Program-made: the position numbers and the translations under genes | From: Fibrobacter sp. UWT2 | GTDB taxonomy: Bacteria; Fibrobacterota; Fibrobacteria; Fibrobacterales; Fibrobacteraceae | NCBI RefSeq assembly: GCF_900142545.1 | Contig: NZ_FRBF01000002.1 | Span: 62,001-126,000 of the forward strand | Length of the DNA: 64,000 nt | Direction of reading: 5' to 3' | In this document: positions 18,601 to 26,491 of the stretch, in pieces | How the letters are laid out: every line of letters starts with the position of its first letter | Position numbering within the stretch: the first letter of the stretch is position 1 | Notes under the pieces: generated by a model | What the model was told of the DNA's origin: nothing | Database searches by the model: none | The model's input: only the letters and a program-made list of their open reading frames with translations

Positions 18601-19907
18601 CCTTCGCTCCGTTCGACTTCAGCAAGGTCGTTAGCGATCCGGATAACAAGCTCGATGAACTTGTGTGGACTCTCGACAACGAAGTTCCGGCCCTTAAGGG
18701 TAAGAAGGCTGGCAAGAACGGCCCGGCTGTGAAGCATGAAATCAACTTCTCTATCGACGAGAAGGGCGTGCTCCATGCTGAAACTCCGAACCCGTACTGG
18801 AACGGTATGGAAGTTGTGACTGTGAACGTGTTTGACCCGGCTGGCGAAAGCGCCTCTATCCAGGTGAAGTACACGGTGAAGCCCGTGAACGACCCGCCGA
18901 TCGTGAAGGAAATTCCTGGCCAGGAAACCCTGCAGGGCACTACCTTCAAGCCGATCAAGCTCGACAACTATGTGTCTGACCCTGACCATAAGGTTAGCGA
19001 AATCCGTTGGGGCGTGACTGGCGCCAAGAACCTCGCTGTGCAGATTAACGGCAACCGCGAAGCTGTCGTGAAGCCGAAGAAGCCGGATTGGTTCGGTGAC
19101 GAAACCCTCATCTTCACTGCTAAGGACCCGGCCGGCGCCTCTGATAAGGCTATGGTGAAGTTCGTGGTGAAGCATGTGAATGCCGCTCCGATTATGCGCG
19201 ATATTCCTGACCACACGATCAAGGAAGACGACAACAACGGTGTGATCGCCGTGATCAAGCTCGACCAGTTTGCCCGCGATAAGGACAACCGCTTCGACGA
19301 ACTCAAGTGGACCTTCACTGGCAACAAGTACTTGACCGTGAAGTATGACAAGTTCAAGAAGACCGCTACGGTTGCTCAGCCGCACCCGAACTGGAACGGC
19401 AAGCCGGAAAAGATCACCTTCACGGTGACCGACCCGGATGGCGCCAAGGCTTCTAAGTCTGCTCTCTTCACCGTGATTGCAGTGAACGACGCTCCTGTGG
19501 CTAACCCCCAGACTTACATGACTCAGGAAGGCGAAGAACTCAAGGTCTCTGCTTCTGAAGGTCTGATGTCCGGTGTGGTTGACCCGGATGGTGAAAAGCC
19601 GGTGTCTGTACAGCTGGTGATGAAGCCGCGCAACGGTAAGATCAACCTGAACGAACGTGACGGTTCCTTCACCTACATGCCGAACAAGGGCTTCAGCGGC
19701 CTTGACGAATTCAGCTTCAAGGTTCGTGACCCGGCTGGCCTCGCTTCTCAGGTGACTACTGCCGAAGTGAACGTCTCCTTCAAGATGAAGGACCTCCGCG
19801 GTGGTGATACCAAGAAGGCTGAAAAGAAGCCTGAAGTGAAGGAAGAACCGAAGGAAGAAGAAAAGGCTCCGGCTGCAGGCAAGAAAAAGCGCCGCAAGAG
19901 AAAGTAA
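12651..19907 (+). CDS. giant secreted protein of 23 tandem Ig/cadherin-like domains
   Basis: 2418 aa with signal peptide (MKRKNWSVAALLASVSILAS, cut near AQEENS). I count 23 domains of about 95-110 aa bounded by (V/I)N(D)-x-(A/P)P, each with DQTIxEK near its start, a central LKWSVSGNK and WNGSE-x-(I/V)TFTVTDPEGAS. These are tandem-95/cadherin-like β-sandwich repeats known from large adhesins; Asp/Glu at the domain borders would suit Ca2+ binding. Domains 14, 17 and 20 have Lys/Ala/Pro-rich inserts at the same internal loop (for example KPAKKPAKKGKKGK). The last domain differs (VNDAPVANPQTYMTQ). The tail is basic (GKKKRRKRK). Shine-Dalgarno GGGAG precedes ATG. Strong codon bias suggests high expression. 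Probable surface or periplasm-spanning structural protein or adhesin. Confidence 0.9.
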   Translation: MKRKNWSVAALLASVSILASVGIAQEENSAPSVMGIPGESIDEGKKFAPIKLDKYVTDEDKAEKIKWSVSGNKQLKVSISPDRVATIEIPSKYWNGSEDITFIATDTKGASGSETINFSVESVNNPPEVKQIPDQTIDEGKTFTKIKLDDFVTDPDHPKNQILWEFDIQPVGKDQAEGDLNVEIDPNRVASVIIPDQNWYGSAKIKFTATDGEYASASTTANFVVKPINDAPVIKKIPDQTIEEKNEFESISLSDYVTDVDDDVMKLKWSISGNKDLKFDIDKYGSANIKIPNEFWNGSETVTFTATDAAGASAKATAKFTVKSVNDAPEFVQDVQDQTIEEKQEFKPIELDKLVKDPDHPFEQLKWSVSGNKDLAVNIAGKTATIKIPSKMWNGSESIKFKVCDPAGACAESENSFTVNSVNDVPQLVKQIPNQNIDEKKTFAKIKLDEYVKDADHKNSELSWEADVKHQGKEPQSGTLSVNIGDDHVASIEIPDPSWNGTAVATFTVTDPEGASAKQQVTFTVKSINDIPVFKKIPDQTIEEKNEFSSIMLDDYLSDADHDLSQLKIDIAGNKDIKVNLNNKTREISFKTPSELWNGSETITLTATDPEGGKASTQFKLAIKSINDPPVMKDIAEQTIKEKGSFKPVELDKYVEDLDHSKDKLKWTVTGNRELKVTLEGRVMKVTPPSPQWNGSETLTIKVTDPEGATDERTVAYTVESVNDIPEFTKQVAPQTIKEKEQFKPIKLGEMVRDLDNKLSDLQFTVDVKSASGKNAGLTVEIDAQHVATIKIPNKYWNGADEITFTVTDPEGAKATSKALFTVQSVNDVPTLKKIPDQMIEEKHEFASIKLTDYASDPDHKFEQLKWSVAGNKQLKIDIAGGVATIKMPTKNWNGSEKVTFTVTDPEGASAKSDAVFTVKSINDAPVMKDIANQTIKEKGEFKPIELDKFVSDEDHDNSKLKWTVSGNKDLKVVIDPKHVATITTPNKYWNGTEKITFTVTDPEGASDKRTVTFKVESVNDIPEFVKPIKDQSIPEKREFAIINLNDIVKDADHKLDQLTWSFDVKPAKGAPKGYTPKLKVSVDGQRMAKIVIPDKYWNGSEEITFKVEDPDGGKAHSTATFTVQSVNDAPTIGKIDDQNVREKEQFKSFNLKQLVKDPDHPYGRLKIEVTGNKDLKVNIDNEGVVSIKTPSPMWNGKETLTFTVTDPEGASAKATAAFSVQSINDPPIMKDIASQTIKEKGSFKSIALDNYVEDLDHPKAKLKWKIEGAKELKVAMDASHNVSVLPPNPYWHGSETVKFTVTDPEGASDSRSVTFTVESVNDAPQFVRELKDQSIDEKRQFQQIKLDDLVKDPDHKNSELKWTFDVKAKSAAAPAAKGKKGAAAAEPASNKPGLSVKVDHNHVATIAIPDKYWNGAADITFTVTDPEGAKASKTAHYEVRSINDPPVISSSAPRGESIRENGVFRTIDLTNLASDPDHKASQLKWSVSGNKFLKVTMLKDNTVKVAVPDAQWNGKETVTFTVTDPEGASANHKMLFEVSRVNDPPVISKKIPDQKIKEKELFKQIKLDEYVKDPDNKPSELKWTVSGNRQLKAEISPSRVLTVSAPDKNFWCAPETMVLIVKDPDGAESSQTVTFEITSVNDAPVLKNIPDQRIKEKGTFKEIDLNKFVNDPDHKLSELTWSVKVAKVGAAPAPKPAKKPAKKGKKGKEEKAEEPAPVPADEFQIEIDSRNIARVKIDNKYWNGERNVTFTVKDPEGASDSKTVNFKVESVNDAPEIKPIPIQSIQEKEHFKPLDLAQFISDPDHPLSALKIEVAPARSLKAFVNAKKELVVTTPDKFWSGTEKIKIDVYDPEGSRASQQITYEVVPVNDPPVVKHIAGQRVKEKERFEIVDLSKVAEDPDNKPNELRWTVTGNKDLKVDIKGSRAQILTPNPNWFGKETLTFTVKDIAGASASTQATFEVVAVNDPPTLKPVQPFVIEEKKTFAPFDFSKVVSDPDNKLDELVWTLDNEVPALKGKKAGKNGPAVKHEINFSIDEKGVLHAETPNPYWNGMEVVTVNVFDPAGESASIQVKYTVKPVNDPPIVKEIPGQETLQGTTFKPIKLDNYVSDPDHKVSEIRWGVTGAKNLAVQINGNREAVVKPKKPDWFGDETLIFTAKDPAGASDKAMVKFVVKHVNAAPIMRDIPDHTIKEDDNNGVIAVIKLDQFARDKDNRFDELKWTFTGNKYLTVKYDKFKKTATVAQPHPNWNGKPEKITFTVTDPDGAKASKSALFTVIAVNDAPVANPQTYMTQEGEELKVSASEGLMSGVVDPDGEKPVSVQLVMKPRNGKINLNERDGSFTYMPNKGFSGLDEFSFKVRDPAGLASQVTTAEVNVSFKMKDLRGGDTKKAEKKPEVKEEPKEEEKAPAAGKKKRRKRK

Positions 19908-19933
19908 TTCCTTAAAAAGGATTGAATAATTTG

Positions 19934-19963
19934 AAAATCCCGCTCGTTGAGCGGGATTTTTTG
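19934..19963. terminator. terminator after the giant Ig-like gene
   Basis: AAATCCCGCTC-gtt-GAGCGGGATTT followed by further T residues, 27 bases after the stop. The A-run before the stem lets it also serve the convergent methyltransferase gene. Confidence 0.85.
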
Positions 19964-19977
19964 TTGAGGGAAAATCT

Positions 19978-21381
19978 CTAGAGGCTTGCGATGAATGCGT
20001 TTAAGCTGAAGCCGCCGTGGCTTGTGGCAATGCACTTGGCATTTGCGTTGCGGGTGGGCGATAGCTCGGGGCATTCACGCAGCAGGTTTGCGGTGCAGGT
20101 GTAATGCGAGCCAGGGCGGCTGTCGTCTTTAGGTGCAAGGATTGCGACGGTTAGGGACTTGCCGAGCGGCTTGAGGGCGCGGGCGAGCTCGGCGAGTCGG
20201 CGGCCGATTTGAGTGTAAAGCTTAGGAGCGTCAAAGTCGAGGCGTTTGCCGTAGGGCGGATTCAGTACGATGATGGGGGCGATTTCGCCTGGGCAGGCTT
20301 CGGCAATTTCATTAGCGGTGTAGCTGAAGAAATCCTTGACTTGTGACGTAATCGGAGCTTGTTCGATGCTTGCAAGCGGCGAGCACTCTACATTGTGCTG
20401 AATGATTTCGGTCGCCTTAGGCGAAATGTCACTCGTGACGATTTTGAGAATGTTGCATTCATTCTCTCGTCTCTCGCCTTTAGTCTCTCGTCTAACCAAA
20501 AAATTCCACGTCGCTTCCTTAAAGGCGGGCTGATGTTTTAAGGCGAAATCGCGGCATTTGCCCGGAATGAGGCCGTTAGTCATGTATGCGGCTTCTAGGC
20601 TGAAGGTGCCGCTGCCTGCCATAAGATCGAGTAGACAGTAGGAAGTAGGAAGTAGACAGGATGGTGATTGTAGTGAACATGCTTCGAGAATCATTGCGGC
20701 GGCAATGGTTTCTTTGAGAGGAGCGTCGTTGACGAACCGTTCGTGGCCACGCTTGTAAAGTTCTTCGCCGGCAAGGTCCAGCCAAATGGTGCAGCGGTCG
20801 TCAATCAGTGTGATGTATAAGTGCTGTGTATTTGAGTGAGAATGCTGATTCCGGCCTACGCCGGAATGACTGTCGGCAGGTGAGTTGGTATGCTGATTCC
20901 GGCCTTCGCCGGAATGACTGTCGGCGAGGGAATGAATGACGTTGTGTAGGCGTTCTGCGATGGCGTCGCTGTGGTACAGGCGCGAATGCTTGCAGGTAAC
21001 GTGAATGTTGATTCCTCTTTCGTCTCTCGTCTGTAGGGCGTTGCCCGTTCTCTTGTCTAAGTACAGTTCCCAAGGGATTTCGGCGGCTTTCTTTTCGAGT
21101 TCGCGGAAGTTTTCTGCCTTGAAGTCGGCGAGGTGCATAAGGATGCGGTTTGCGACGCGGCTGTAGGCGACAGCCTTCCATGCTTCGGTAATTTTGGCAA
21201 AAAATTCGATTTTCCCGTCGCCGGTTATATGCGGCGCACTTTCTTCGTCTGGAAATTCAAGCCCGAAAAGCGACAACTCGTAGGCGAGTGTAGCCTCGAA
21301 ACCGAGGGGGGCTATCGCCAAAAAACGGTGCGGCTTTCCGATGACTTGCCGCTTGAGGCGCTTTTCTAGGTTTTCGTTCAC
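19978..21381 (-). CDS. THUMP-type 23S rRNA/RNA (guanine-N2) methyltransferase, RlmL-like
   Basis: 467 aa. N-terminal FLAIAPLGFEATLAYEL and a THUMP-like region, then a Rossmann methyltransferase with DLMAGSGTFSLEAAYM (SAM site) and NPPYGKRLDF (catalytic NPPY), as in the UPF0020/RlmL N-terminal family that modifies rRNA guanine. The gene is peppered with repeat-derived, in-frame insertions. These are two copies of ADSHSGEGRNQH-like sequence (20842-20925), a PSCLLPTSYCLL segment (about 20633-20660), an ETKGERRENE segment (about 20460-20496) and TRDERG (about 21017-21034). Core motifs are intact, so it is probably functional, with the inserts in surface loops. Confidence 0.85.
   Translation of the reverse strand: MNENLEKRLKRQVIGKPHRFLAIAPLGFEATLAYELSLFGLEFPDEESAPHITGDGKIEFFAKITEAWKAVAYSRVANRILMHLADFKAENFRELEKKAAEIPWELYLDKRTGNALQTRDERGINIHVTCKHSRLYHSDAIAERLHNVIHSLADSHSGEGRNQHTNSPADSHSGVGRNQHSHSNTQHLYITLIDDRCTIWLDLAGEELYKRGHERFVNDAPLKETIAAAMILEACSLQSPSCLLPTSYCLLDLMAGSGTFSLEAAYMTNGLIPGKCRDFALKHQPAFKEATWNFLVRRETKGERRENECNILKIVTSDISPKATEIIQHNVECSPLASIEQAPITSQVKDFFSYTANEIAEACPGEIAPIIVLNPPYGKRLDFDAPKLYTQIGRRLAELARALKPLGKSLTVAILAPKDDSRPGSHYTCTANLLRECPELSPTRNANAKCIATSHGGFSLNAFIASL
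20842..20925 (-). repeat. two in-frame palindromic (REP-like) elements, 48-bp period
   Basis: The block containing ATTCCGGC-nnn-GCCGGAAT and flanking TGACTGTCGGC occurs at 20842-20877 and again at 20890-20925. The copies are 48 bases apart, exactly 16 codons, so the reading frame is kept. Each core can fold into a hairpin. They encode ADSHSGEGRNQHTNSP and ADSHSGVGRNQH inside the methyltransferase. Such palindromes are normally intergenic. Confidence 0.75.
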
Positions 21382-21464
21382 GTCGTATTATTCTGGTTTC
21401 TATTACGGCAGGAATATAGAAAAAAGAAGAAAACTTAACTAAACTTTACTATATTTGGCACGCA

Positions 21465-23306
21465 ATGATTCGATTTAAACATAAGCGTATTGACCGCAGC
21501 GAGTCGAAGTACAAGAGACTGAGCCGCATCTATTATAACCGCATGTTCCCTAAAAGGCAAGATGCGCTTAAGGTGGCTGGTTCGGTTGCTGCAGGCGTTT
21601 TTATTGGTATTTGGCCGACCATTGGTGTTGCGATTATTTTGACGGTGGCTTTTTGCGCCTTGTTCAGGCTCCCGAAGGTGCCGGGTATTGTGTCTTCTTT
21701 CGTGGCAAACCCGCTCACTCAGTTCGGTTTCTTTTACCCGTCGGGCTACGCTATCGGTTGTTGGCTTTTAAAGCCTGAAAAGATCAATTTTGATTTTCTT
21801 TCGGAGTTCGAAGGCCTTTCTTTTAAGAATTGCATATCGTTGATTACGCATCTTTGGCAGGATGCTTCCGGGCATTTGATCGCCTTTTTGGTGGGAATCA
21901 CGATTGTAGCGGCTATTGGCGGCATTATATTCTTTTTCCTGGCCTATTTTATTGTAAATTATCGCAAGAAAAAGTGGCTGGATGCAAAGACAAGTTACAT
22001 CCAGAGCTTGATTGCCGAAGACGAAGCTTTAATTAAAGCAGCACACAAAGGAAAACACCCTATGATGCACATTTACCCGTTCAAGGCGCTGCGCCCGGTG
22101 AATCCGGCCGAAGCCGAAACGATTTCCGCCCTCCCGTACGACGTGATGAACCGCGCCGAAGCAAAGGCCATGGCCGAAGGGCTCCCGCATTCCTACCTGC
22201 GCGTGACCCGTGCCGAACTGGAACTTCCTGATTCCGTGGATGCCTACGACCCGAAGGTTTACGCTCATGCTCGCGAAAACCTGGACAAGATGATTGCCGA
22301 CGGCGTGATCGCTTACGACAAGAAGCCTTGCCTCTACGTTTATCGTCAGACCATGAACGGTCGCGAACAGTACGGTCTCGTTTGCTGCGTGCCCGCTGCT
22401 GACTATTTCAACGGCATTATCAAGAAGCACGAACTCACTCGCGCCGACAAGGAAGAAGACCGTCTGCGCCATGTGCTCGCTACTAACGCCAACACCGGTC
22501 CGGTGTTCCTGACCTACCGCGATCAGGGCCAGTTCGATGTGTTCGGTGCAGTGACCAAGCGTAAGCCCGTGTATGACTTCGTGAGCAAGGGTGACGGCTT
22601 TGGCCACACGGTTTGGATTATCGACGATGACGCCGAAATCGAAGCCATTCGCAAGTCTTTCGAAGCCGTTCCGGTAAGCTATATTGCCGACGGTCACCAC
22701 CGCAGTGCTGCCGGTGCCCGCGCCGCCAGCTTCCGCGCTGAACAGAACCCGAACAACACCGGCGACGAAGAATACAACCGTTACCTCGCCATTCTCTTCC
22801 CGAGCACCCAGCTCAAGATCCTCGACTACAACCGCGTACTCAAGGACCTGAACGGCCGTACTCCGGAACAGCTCATGGACGAAATGAAGAAGGTGTTCGA
22901 TATCGAAGCCCTCGACAAGATGCAGAGCCCGGCTAAGCAGAACCAGGTGAACTTCTACATGGGCGGCAAGTGGTATGCTTGCACGTTCAAGGCTGAATAC
23001 CTCAAGAACCTCGGCCCGGTCGACAGCCTCGACGTGGCTCTCCTCCAGAAGCTTATCCTCAAGCCGCTCTTCGACATTGACGATCCGCGTACTTCCAAGC
23101 GCATCGACTTCGTCGGTGGCATCCGCGGTCTCGGCGAACTCGTGAAGCGCGTCGACAGCGGTGAATGCGCCTGTGCCTTCGCTATGTATCCGACGACTCT
23201 CGATCAGCTCATGAATATCGCCGACGCTGGCGAAATCATGCCGCCGAAGAGCACCTGGTTTGAACCCAAGCTCCGCGACGGTCTGCTGGTTCACTCGCTG
23301 GACTAA
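21465..23306 (+). CDS. DUF2062-DUF1015 fusion (or two merged genes)
   Basis: 613 aa in one frame. Residues 1-180 are a DUF2062 membrane protein (KVAGSVAAGVFIGIWPTIG, then FVANPLTQFGFFYPSGYAIG, two to three membrane helices). From residue 200 (MMHIYPFKALRPVN) follows a complete cytoplasmic DUF1015 protein with its hallmark DGHHRSAAGARAA. Function of both families is unknown. The join is suspicious: AAGGA lies 9 bases before ATG 22062, the expected start of a stand-alone DUF1015, and codon usage shifts abruptly from mixed to strongly biased. A separate 414-aa product from ATG 22062 is therefore likely even if the fusion is made. The upstream ATG 21465 has no Shine-Dalgarno site; TATATT lies 9 bases before it. 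Confidence 0.8.
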   Translation: MIRFKHKRIDRSESKYKRLSRIYYNRMFPKRQDALKVAGSVAAGVFIGIWPTIGVAIILTVAFCALFRLPKVPGIVSSFVANPLTQFGFFYPSGYAIGCWLLKPEKINFDFLSEFEGLSFKNCISLITHLWQDASGHLIAFLVGITIVAAIGGIIFFFLAYFIVNYRKKKWLDAKTSYIQSLIAEDEALIKAAHKGKHPMMHIYPFKALRPVNPAEAETISALPYDVMNRAEAKAMAEGLPHSYLRVTRAELELPDSVDAYDPKVYAHARENLDKMIADGVIAYDKKPCLYVYRQTMNGREQYGLVCCVPAADYFNGIIKKHELTRADKEEDRLRHVLATNANTGPVFLTYRDQGQFDVFGAVTKRKPVYDFVSKGDGFGHTVWIIDDDAEIEAIRKSFEAVPVSYIADGHHRSAAGARAASFRAEQNPNNTGDEEYNRYLAILFPSTQLKILDYNRVLKDLNGRTPEQLMDEMKKVFDIEALDKMQSPAKQNQVNFYMGGKWYACTFKAEYLKNLGPVDSLDVALLQKLILKPLFDIDDPRTSKRIDFVGGIRGLGELVKRVDSGECACAFAMYPTTLDQLMNIADAGEIMPPKSTWFEPKLRDGLLVHSLD

Positions 23307-23380
23307 TTGCTTAACAGGTTTGAGCGATGAGCTCGGAGCTAAAGCTCCTTTGAGTCCGTTTCGCTCAGAACTTAAAAAAT

Positions 23381-23413
23381 GAGCCATAAGGTTTTACGCC
23401 TTATGGTTCTTTT
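23381..23413. terminator. bidirectional terminator
   Basis: GAGCCATAAGG-ttttacg-CCTTATGGTTC with T-rich flanks on both sides, between the convergent DUF1015 and signal peptidase-like genes. Confidence 0.75.
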
Positions 23414-24546
23414 CACTCCTCTTCTTCTTCTGGAGCTAGAAGCGAAAGTGCGTAGTCAATTGCCATCTTGGCGTAACGCTGAATGGGATAGATGACTTTT
23501 ACCTTTAAGCGGTCGGGCCATTCCATGTAGAGCCCGATAAAGTCCTTGTGCGTAAAGTAGCCGAGTTCGCGGGAATCGGGGCAGTTGGAGCCCTTCAAGC
23601 AAGTCAGGTAATAGCAGTCTTCTTCGATCACAATCTTGTTCAGAGGCTCATCCAGATACTGTTCCGGTTCTTCTTCTTTTGCAGGGGCAGGCTTTGCCGG
23701 TGCTGCGACAGCAGAATCTTTTTTTGTGGTATCTTTTTGCGTCGTGTCGGCCTTTGCGGCTTTAACAGTATCTGCCTTAATGGAATCACCTACGGTAGAA
23801 TCTGCAGAAGATGTGGGCGGGGGAGTGAGCTCAAGCTTGGCAGGCTTTAAGCGGAACAGTTCGCGCTTGATTTTGATGGGAGCGTTGCCCGGTTCGGCTT
23901 GACGGATCTGGAGCTCAATCAGGTAGCGGTCCTGCCACGGCAAGAAGTCGACTTCTTTAAGGCTCACCTGACGGTTTGCAATCTTGGTCGCACCCACGCG
24001 GTCAATGTTGATTTCGCGGTCACCTTGCCAGAGCGAAGACTTGATGGCAATCTTTTCGCCGTGCGTATGCAAGTAGGCGAGAATGTAGTCTTGCTCTACT
24101 TCGTTCAATTTGTCGAAATAAAGCGTGTCTCCGGCCTTGGGTACATAAATGGTCTTGCTCTGGATAAACGCATCTTCGCCTTTCCATTTGAAATTGCGGT
24201 GAGGCGTACGCACATACCCCTTGTCGGTAATTTCGATGGAATCACCCGGCATGGCAAGAACCTTGCGCACCATAGTCTCGCCGCTTTTGAGCGTGAGCCA
24301 TACGATGTCTTGATCCTTGACTTGTGTCAGACACTGGGGGAGTTTGCACATCCAGTGAATGGACTGCTCCTTGAACTTGGGTGTCATAGACGCATCCATA
24401 ATTTTGACGGGCGCAATGGCGTAAATGCGAGCGACAAAAGAGACTCCAACAACAATCAGCAAGAACAGGAACAACAGAAAGACATGGCTCTGCGAATTCT
24501 TTCGCTGAAGCCTTTTAACCTTTCTGGAAAGTCCTGACAAGAACAA
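23413..24546 (-). CDS. signal peptidase I-like protein (S26 family), enlarged
   Basis: 377 aa. One N-terminal membrane segment (about 23-43), then S26 boxes: the catalytic Ser in DASMTP, the catalytic Lys in MVRKVLAMPGDSIEI, and at the far end the SRELGYFTHKDFIG box. Between these lie about 150 extra residues with an Ala/Lys/Asp/Thr-rich linker (KADTTQKDTTKKDS). Signal peptidase I removes Sec signal peptides at the periplasmic face. The larger size and divergent boxes may mean altered specificity. The start is TTG 24546, with GGAG six bases upstream, one base after the lepA stop, so it is translationally coupled to lepA. Confidence 0.85.
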   Translation of the reverse strand: MFLSGLSRKVKRLQRKNSQSHVFLLFLFLLIVVGVSFVARIYAIAPVKIMDASMTPKFKEQSIHWMCKLPQCLTQVKDQDIVWLTLKSGETMVRKVLAMPGDSIEITDKGYVRTPHRNFKWKGEDAFIQSKTIYVPKAGDTLYFDKLNEVEQDYILAYLHTHGEKIAIKSSLWQGDREINIDRVGATKIANRQVSLKEVDFLPWQDRYLIELQIRQAEPGNAPIKIKRELFRLKPAKLELTPPPTSSADSTVGDSIKADTVKAAKADTTQKDTTKKDSAVAAPAKPAPAKEEEPEQYLDEPLNKIVIEEDCYYLTCLKGSNCPDSRELGYFTHKDFIGLYMEWPDRLKVKVIYPIQRYAKMAIDYALSLLAPEEEEE

Positions 24547-24547
24547 A

Positions 24548-26368
24548 TTAATCTCCGTTGTTGGTGGAGTTGTCGCTTAAAGAAAGTACGGCGAGGAATG
24601 CCTTCTGCGGCACTTCCACCGAGCCGATACTCTTCATGCGCTTCTTACCTTCTTTCTGCTTTTCAAGGAGCTTGCGCTTACGGGTAATGTCACCGCCATA
24701 GCACTTGGCAAGCACGTCCTTACGCACGGCCTTCACGGTCGAACGGCTAATGATCTTGCCGCCGATAGCACCCTGAATAGCCACGTCAAACTGCTGGCGC
24801 GGAATAAGGTCTTTAAGCTTCACGCAGATGGCGTTGGCATAAGTGTGAGCCTTGTCCTTGTGGATAATCACCGAGAAGGCATCCACCGGGTCGCCGTTCA
24901 AGAGAATATCAAGCTTCACCAAGTTGTTGCGTCTGTATTCGCTCGGGGCGTAGTCGAGGCCTGCATAGCCGCGGCTCACGGACTTGAGACGATCGTAGAA
25001 GTCAAACATGATTTCGGCGAGCGGCAGGTTGTACTTGAGAATCACCTTTTCTTCGTCGAGGTATTCCATCGTCTCGAATTCGCCGCGCTTTTCTTCGCAG
25101 AGCGTCATGAGCGCACCCACGAATTCCTTCGGCGTAAAGATCTGCGCCTTCACATAAGGTTCTTCGATGTGGTCGTAGCGGCTTGCATCCGGGAGCTTGG
25201 AGGGGCTTTCGATCTTCACCATCGTGCCGTCGCTCATGTACACGTGGTATTCCACGTTCGGTACGGTCGTGATGATGTCTACGTTGAATTCGCGGTCCAG
25301 ACGTTCCTGCACGATTTCCATGTGCAAGAGTCCGAGGAAGCCCGTACGGAAACCGAAGCCGAGTGCTTCGGAAGTTTCCGGTTCCCAGCTCAAGGCCGAG
25401 TCGTTCAGGCGGAGCTTTTCCAGAGCTTCACGTAAGTCCTTATAATCTTCCGGATTGATGGGGTAGATACCGGAATAGATCATCGGCAGAATGTCTTTGT
25501 AGCCCGGGAGCGGTTCTGCGGCCGGGTTAGCGGAATCGGTGAGCGTGTCACCGATTTTCACATCGCTAATCGTCTTGACGTTTGCAAGAACGTAGCCCAC
25601 CATGCCTTCCGAAAGTTCGGGACGCGGATCGCGGCGCATGCTGAAGGTTCCGACTTCGGTCACCATGTATTCGCCGCCGGTCTTCATCATCTTGATTTTC
25701 ATGCCGGCCTTGAGGGTGCCTTCGACAATGCGGATGTAATTGATCACGCCGCGGTAGGAATCGTAAACGGAATCAAAGATAAGAGCCTTGAGAGGCTTTC
25801 CGCTGTCGCCCTTGGGGGCGGGAATTTCGTCGACGATCTTGTCCAGCACCTGTTCAACGTTCAGGCCGGTCTTTGCAGAAATGCGGGGAATCTTGTCGGG
25901 GTCGTAACCCAGGAGGTCGCCCACCAGCTGTGCAATGTGGTCGGGCTGGGCACCCGGCAGGTCTACCTTGTTCAGCACCGGAATGATTTCCAGGTCGTTT
26001 TCCAAGGCCAGATACAAGTTAGAAAGAGTCTGGGCTTCGATGCCCTGGCTTGCGTCCACCACCAGGATTGCACCTTCGCAAGCGGCCAGGGAGCGGCTAA
26101 CTTCGTAAGTGAAGTCTACGTGCCCCGGCGTATCGATCATGTTCAGGATGTATTCCTTGCCGTCTTTTTCGTACACCATGCGAATGGCGTGTGCCTTGAT
26201 GGTAATGCCACGTTCGCGTTCAAGATCCATGTCGTCCAAGAGCTGGTTCATCATCTCGTTCTTGGAGACGGTCTTGGTCAGTTCGATCATGCGGTCGGCA
26301 AGGGTTGATTTGCCGTGGTCAATATGGGCGATAATGCTGAAATTTCTGATGTTGTCGTTTTGCGGCAT
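24548..26368 (-). CDS. lepA: elongation factor 4 (LepA GTPase)
   Basis: 606 aa, the normal length. G1 motif [10 protein letters not shown]3 DTPGHVDF, G4 NKVDLPGA, and the LepA-specific C-terminal domain ([20 protein letters not shown], then [17 protein letters not shown]). LepA acts on stalled or mis-translocated ribosomes. It is followed, with coupling, by the signal peptidase I-like gene, the classical lepA-lepB arrangement. Confidence 0.97.
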   Translation of the reverse strand: MPQNDNIRNFSIIAHIDHGKSTLADRMIELTKTVSKNEMMNQLLDDMDLERERGITIKAHAIRMVYEKDGKEYILNMIDTPGHVDFTYEVSRSLAACEGAILVVDASQGIEAQTLSNLYLALENDLEIIPVLNKVDLPGAQPDHIAQLVGDLLGYDPDKIPRISAKTGLNVEQVLDKIVDEIPAPKGDSGKPLKALIFDSVYDSYRGVINYIRIVEGTLKAGMKIKMMKTGGEYMVTEVGTFSMRRDPRPELSEGMVGYVLANVKTISDVKIGDTLTDSANPAAEPLPGYKDILPMIYSGIYPINPEDYKDLREALEKLRLNDSALSWEPETSEALGFGFRTGFLGLLHMEIVQERLDREFNVDIITTVPNVEYHVYMSDGTMVKIESPSKLPDASRYDHIEEPYVKAQIFTPKEFVGALMTLCEEKRGEFETMEYLDEEKVILKYNLPLAEIMFDFYDRLKSVSRGYAGLDYAPSEYRRNNLVKLDILLNGDPVDAFSVIIHKDKAHTYANAICVKLKDLIPRQQFDVAIQGAIGGKIISRSTVKAVRKDVLAKCYGGDITRKRKLLEKQKEGKKRMKSIGSVEVPQKAFLAVLSLSDNSTNNGD

Positions 26369-26438
26369 AGGTGCGATAAAATTATCGGGTGAATACTGCT
26401 ATTTTTCGGGCTAAATATAGAAAATGCGCAAATGGGCT

Positions 26439-26467
26439 TTGACAAAAAAAGCTATATTAACGATATA
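26439..26467 (+). promoter_or_regulatory. promoter of the cyclophilin operon
   Basis: A consensus TTGACA (26439-26444) and GATATA (26462-26467), 17 bases apart, place the transcript start near 26474. This excludes the upstream in-frame ATG 26432 as the start of the cyclophilin. The same -35/spacer/-10 pattern precedes the tmRNA. Confidence 0.65.
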
Positions 26468-26491
26468 AAACAAAGAAGTGCACCATCAATC

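Noticed and set aside
12690-19385. 2231-codon open frame antisense to the giant Ig-like gene
   Set aside because: It mirrors the sense gene, whose codon bias avoids TTA, CTA and TCA; no start signals, and the translation is repetitive only because the sense strand is. The sense frame has signal peptide, domains and terminator.
22029-23387. Long antisense frame over the DUF1015 region
   Set aside because: Same codon-bias effect; no Shine-Dalgarno site, and the sense protein has a clear family signature.
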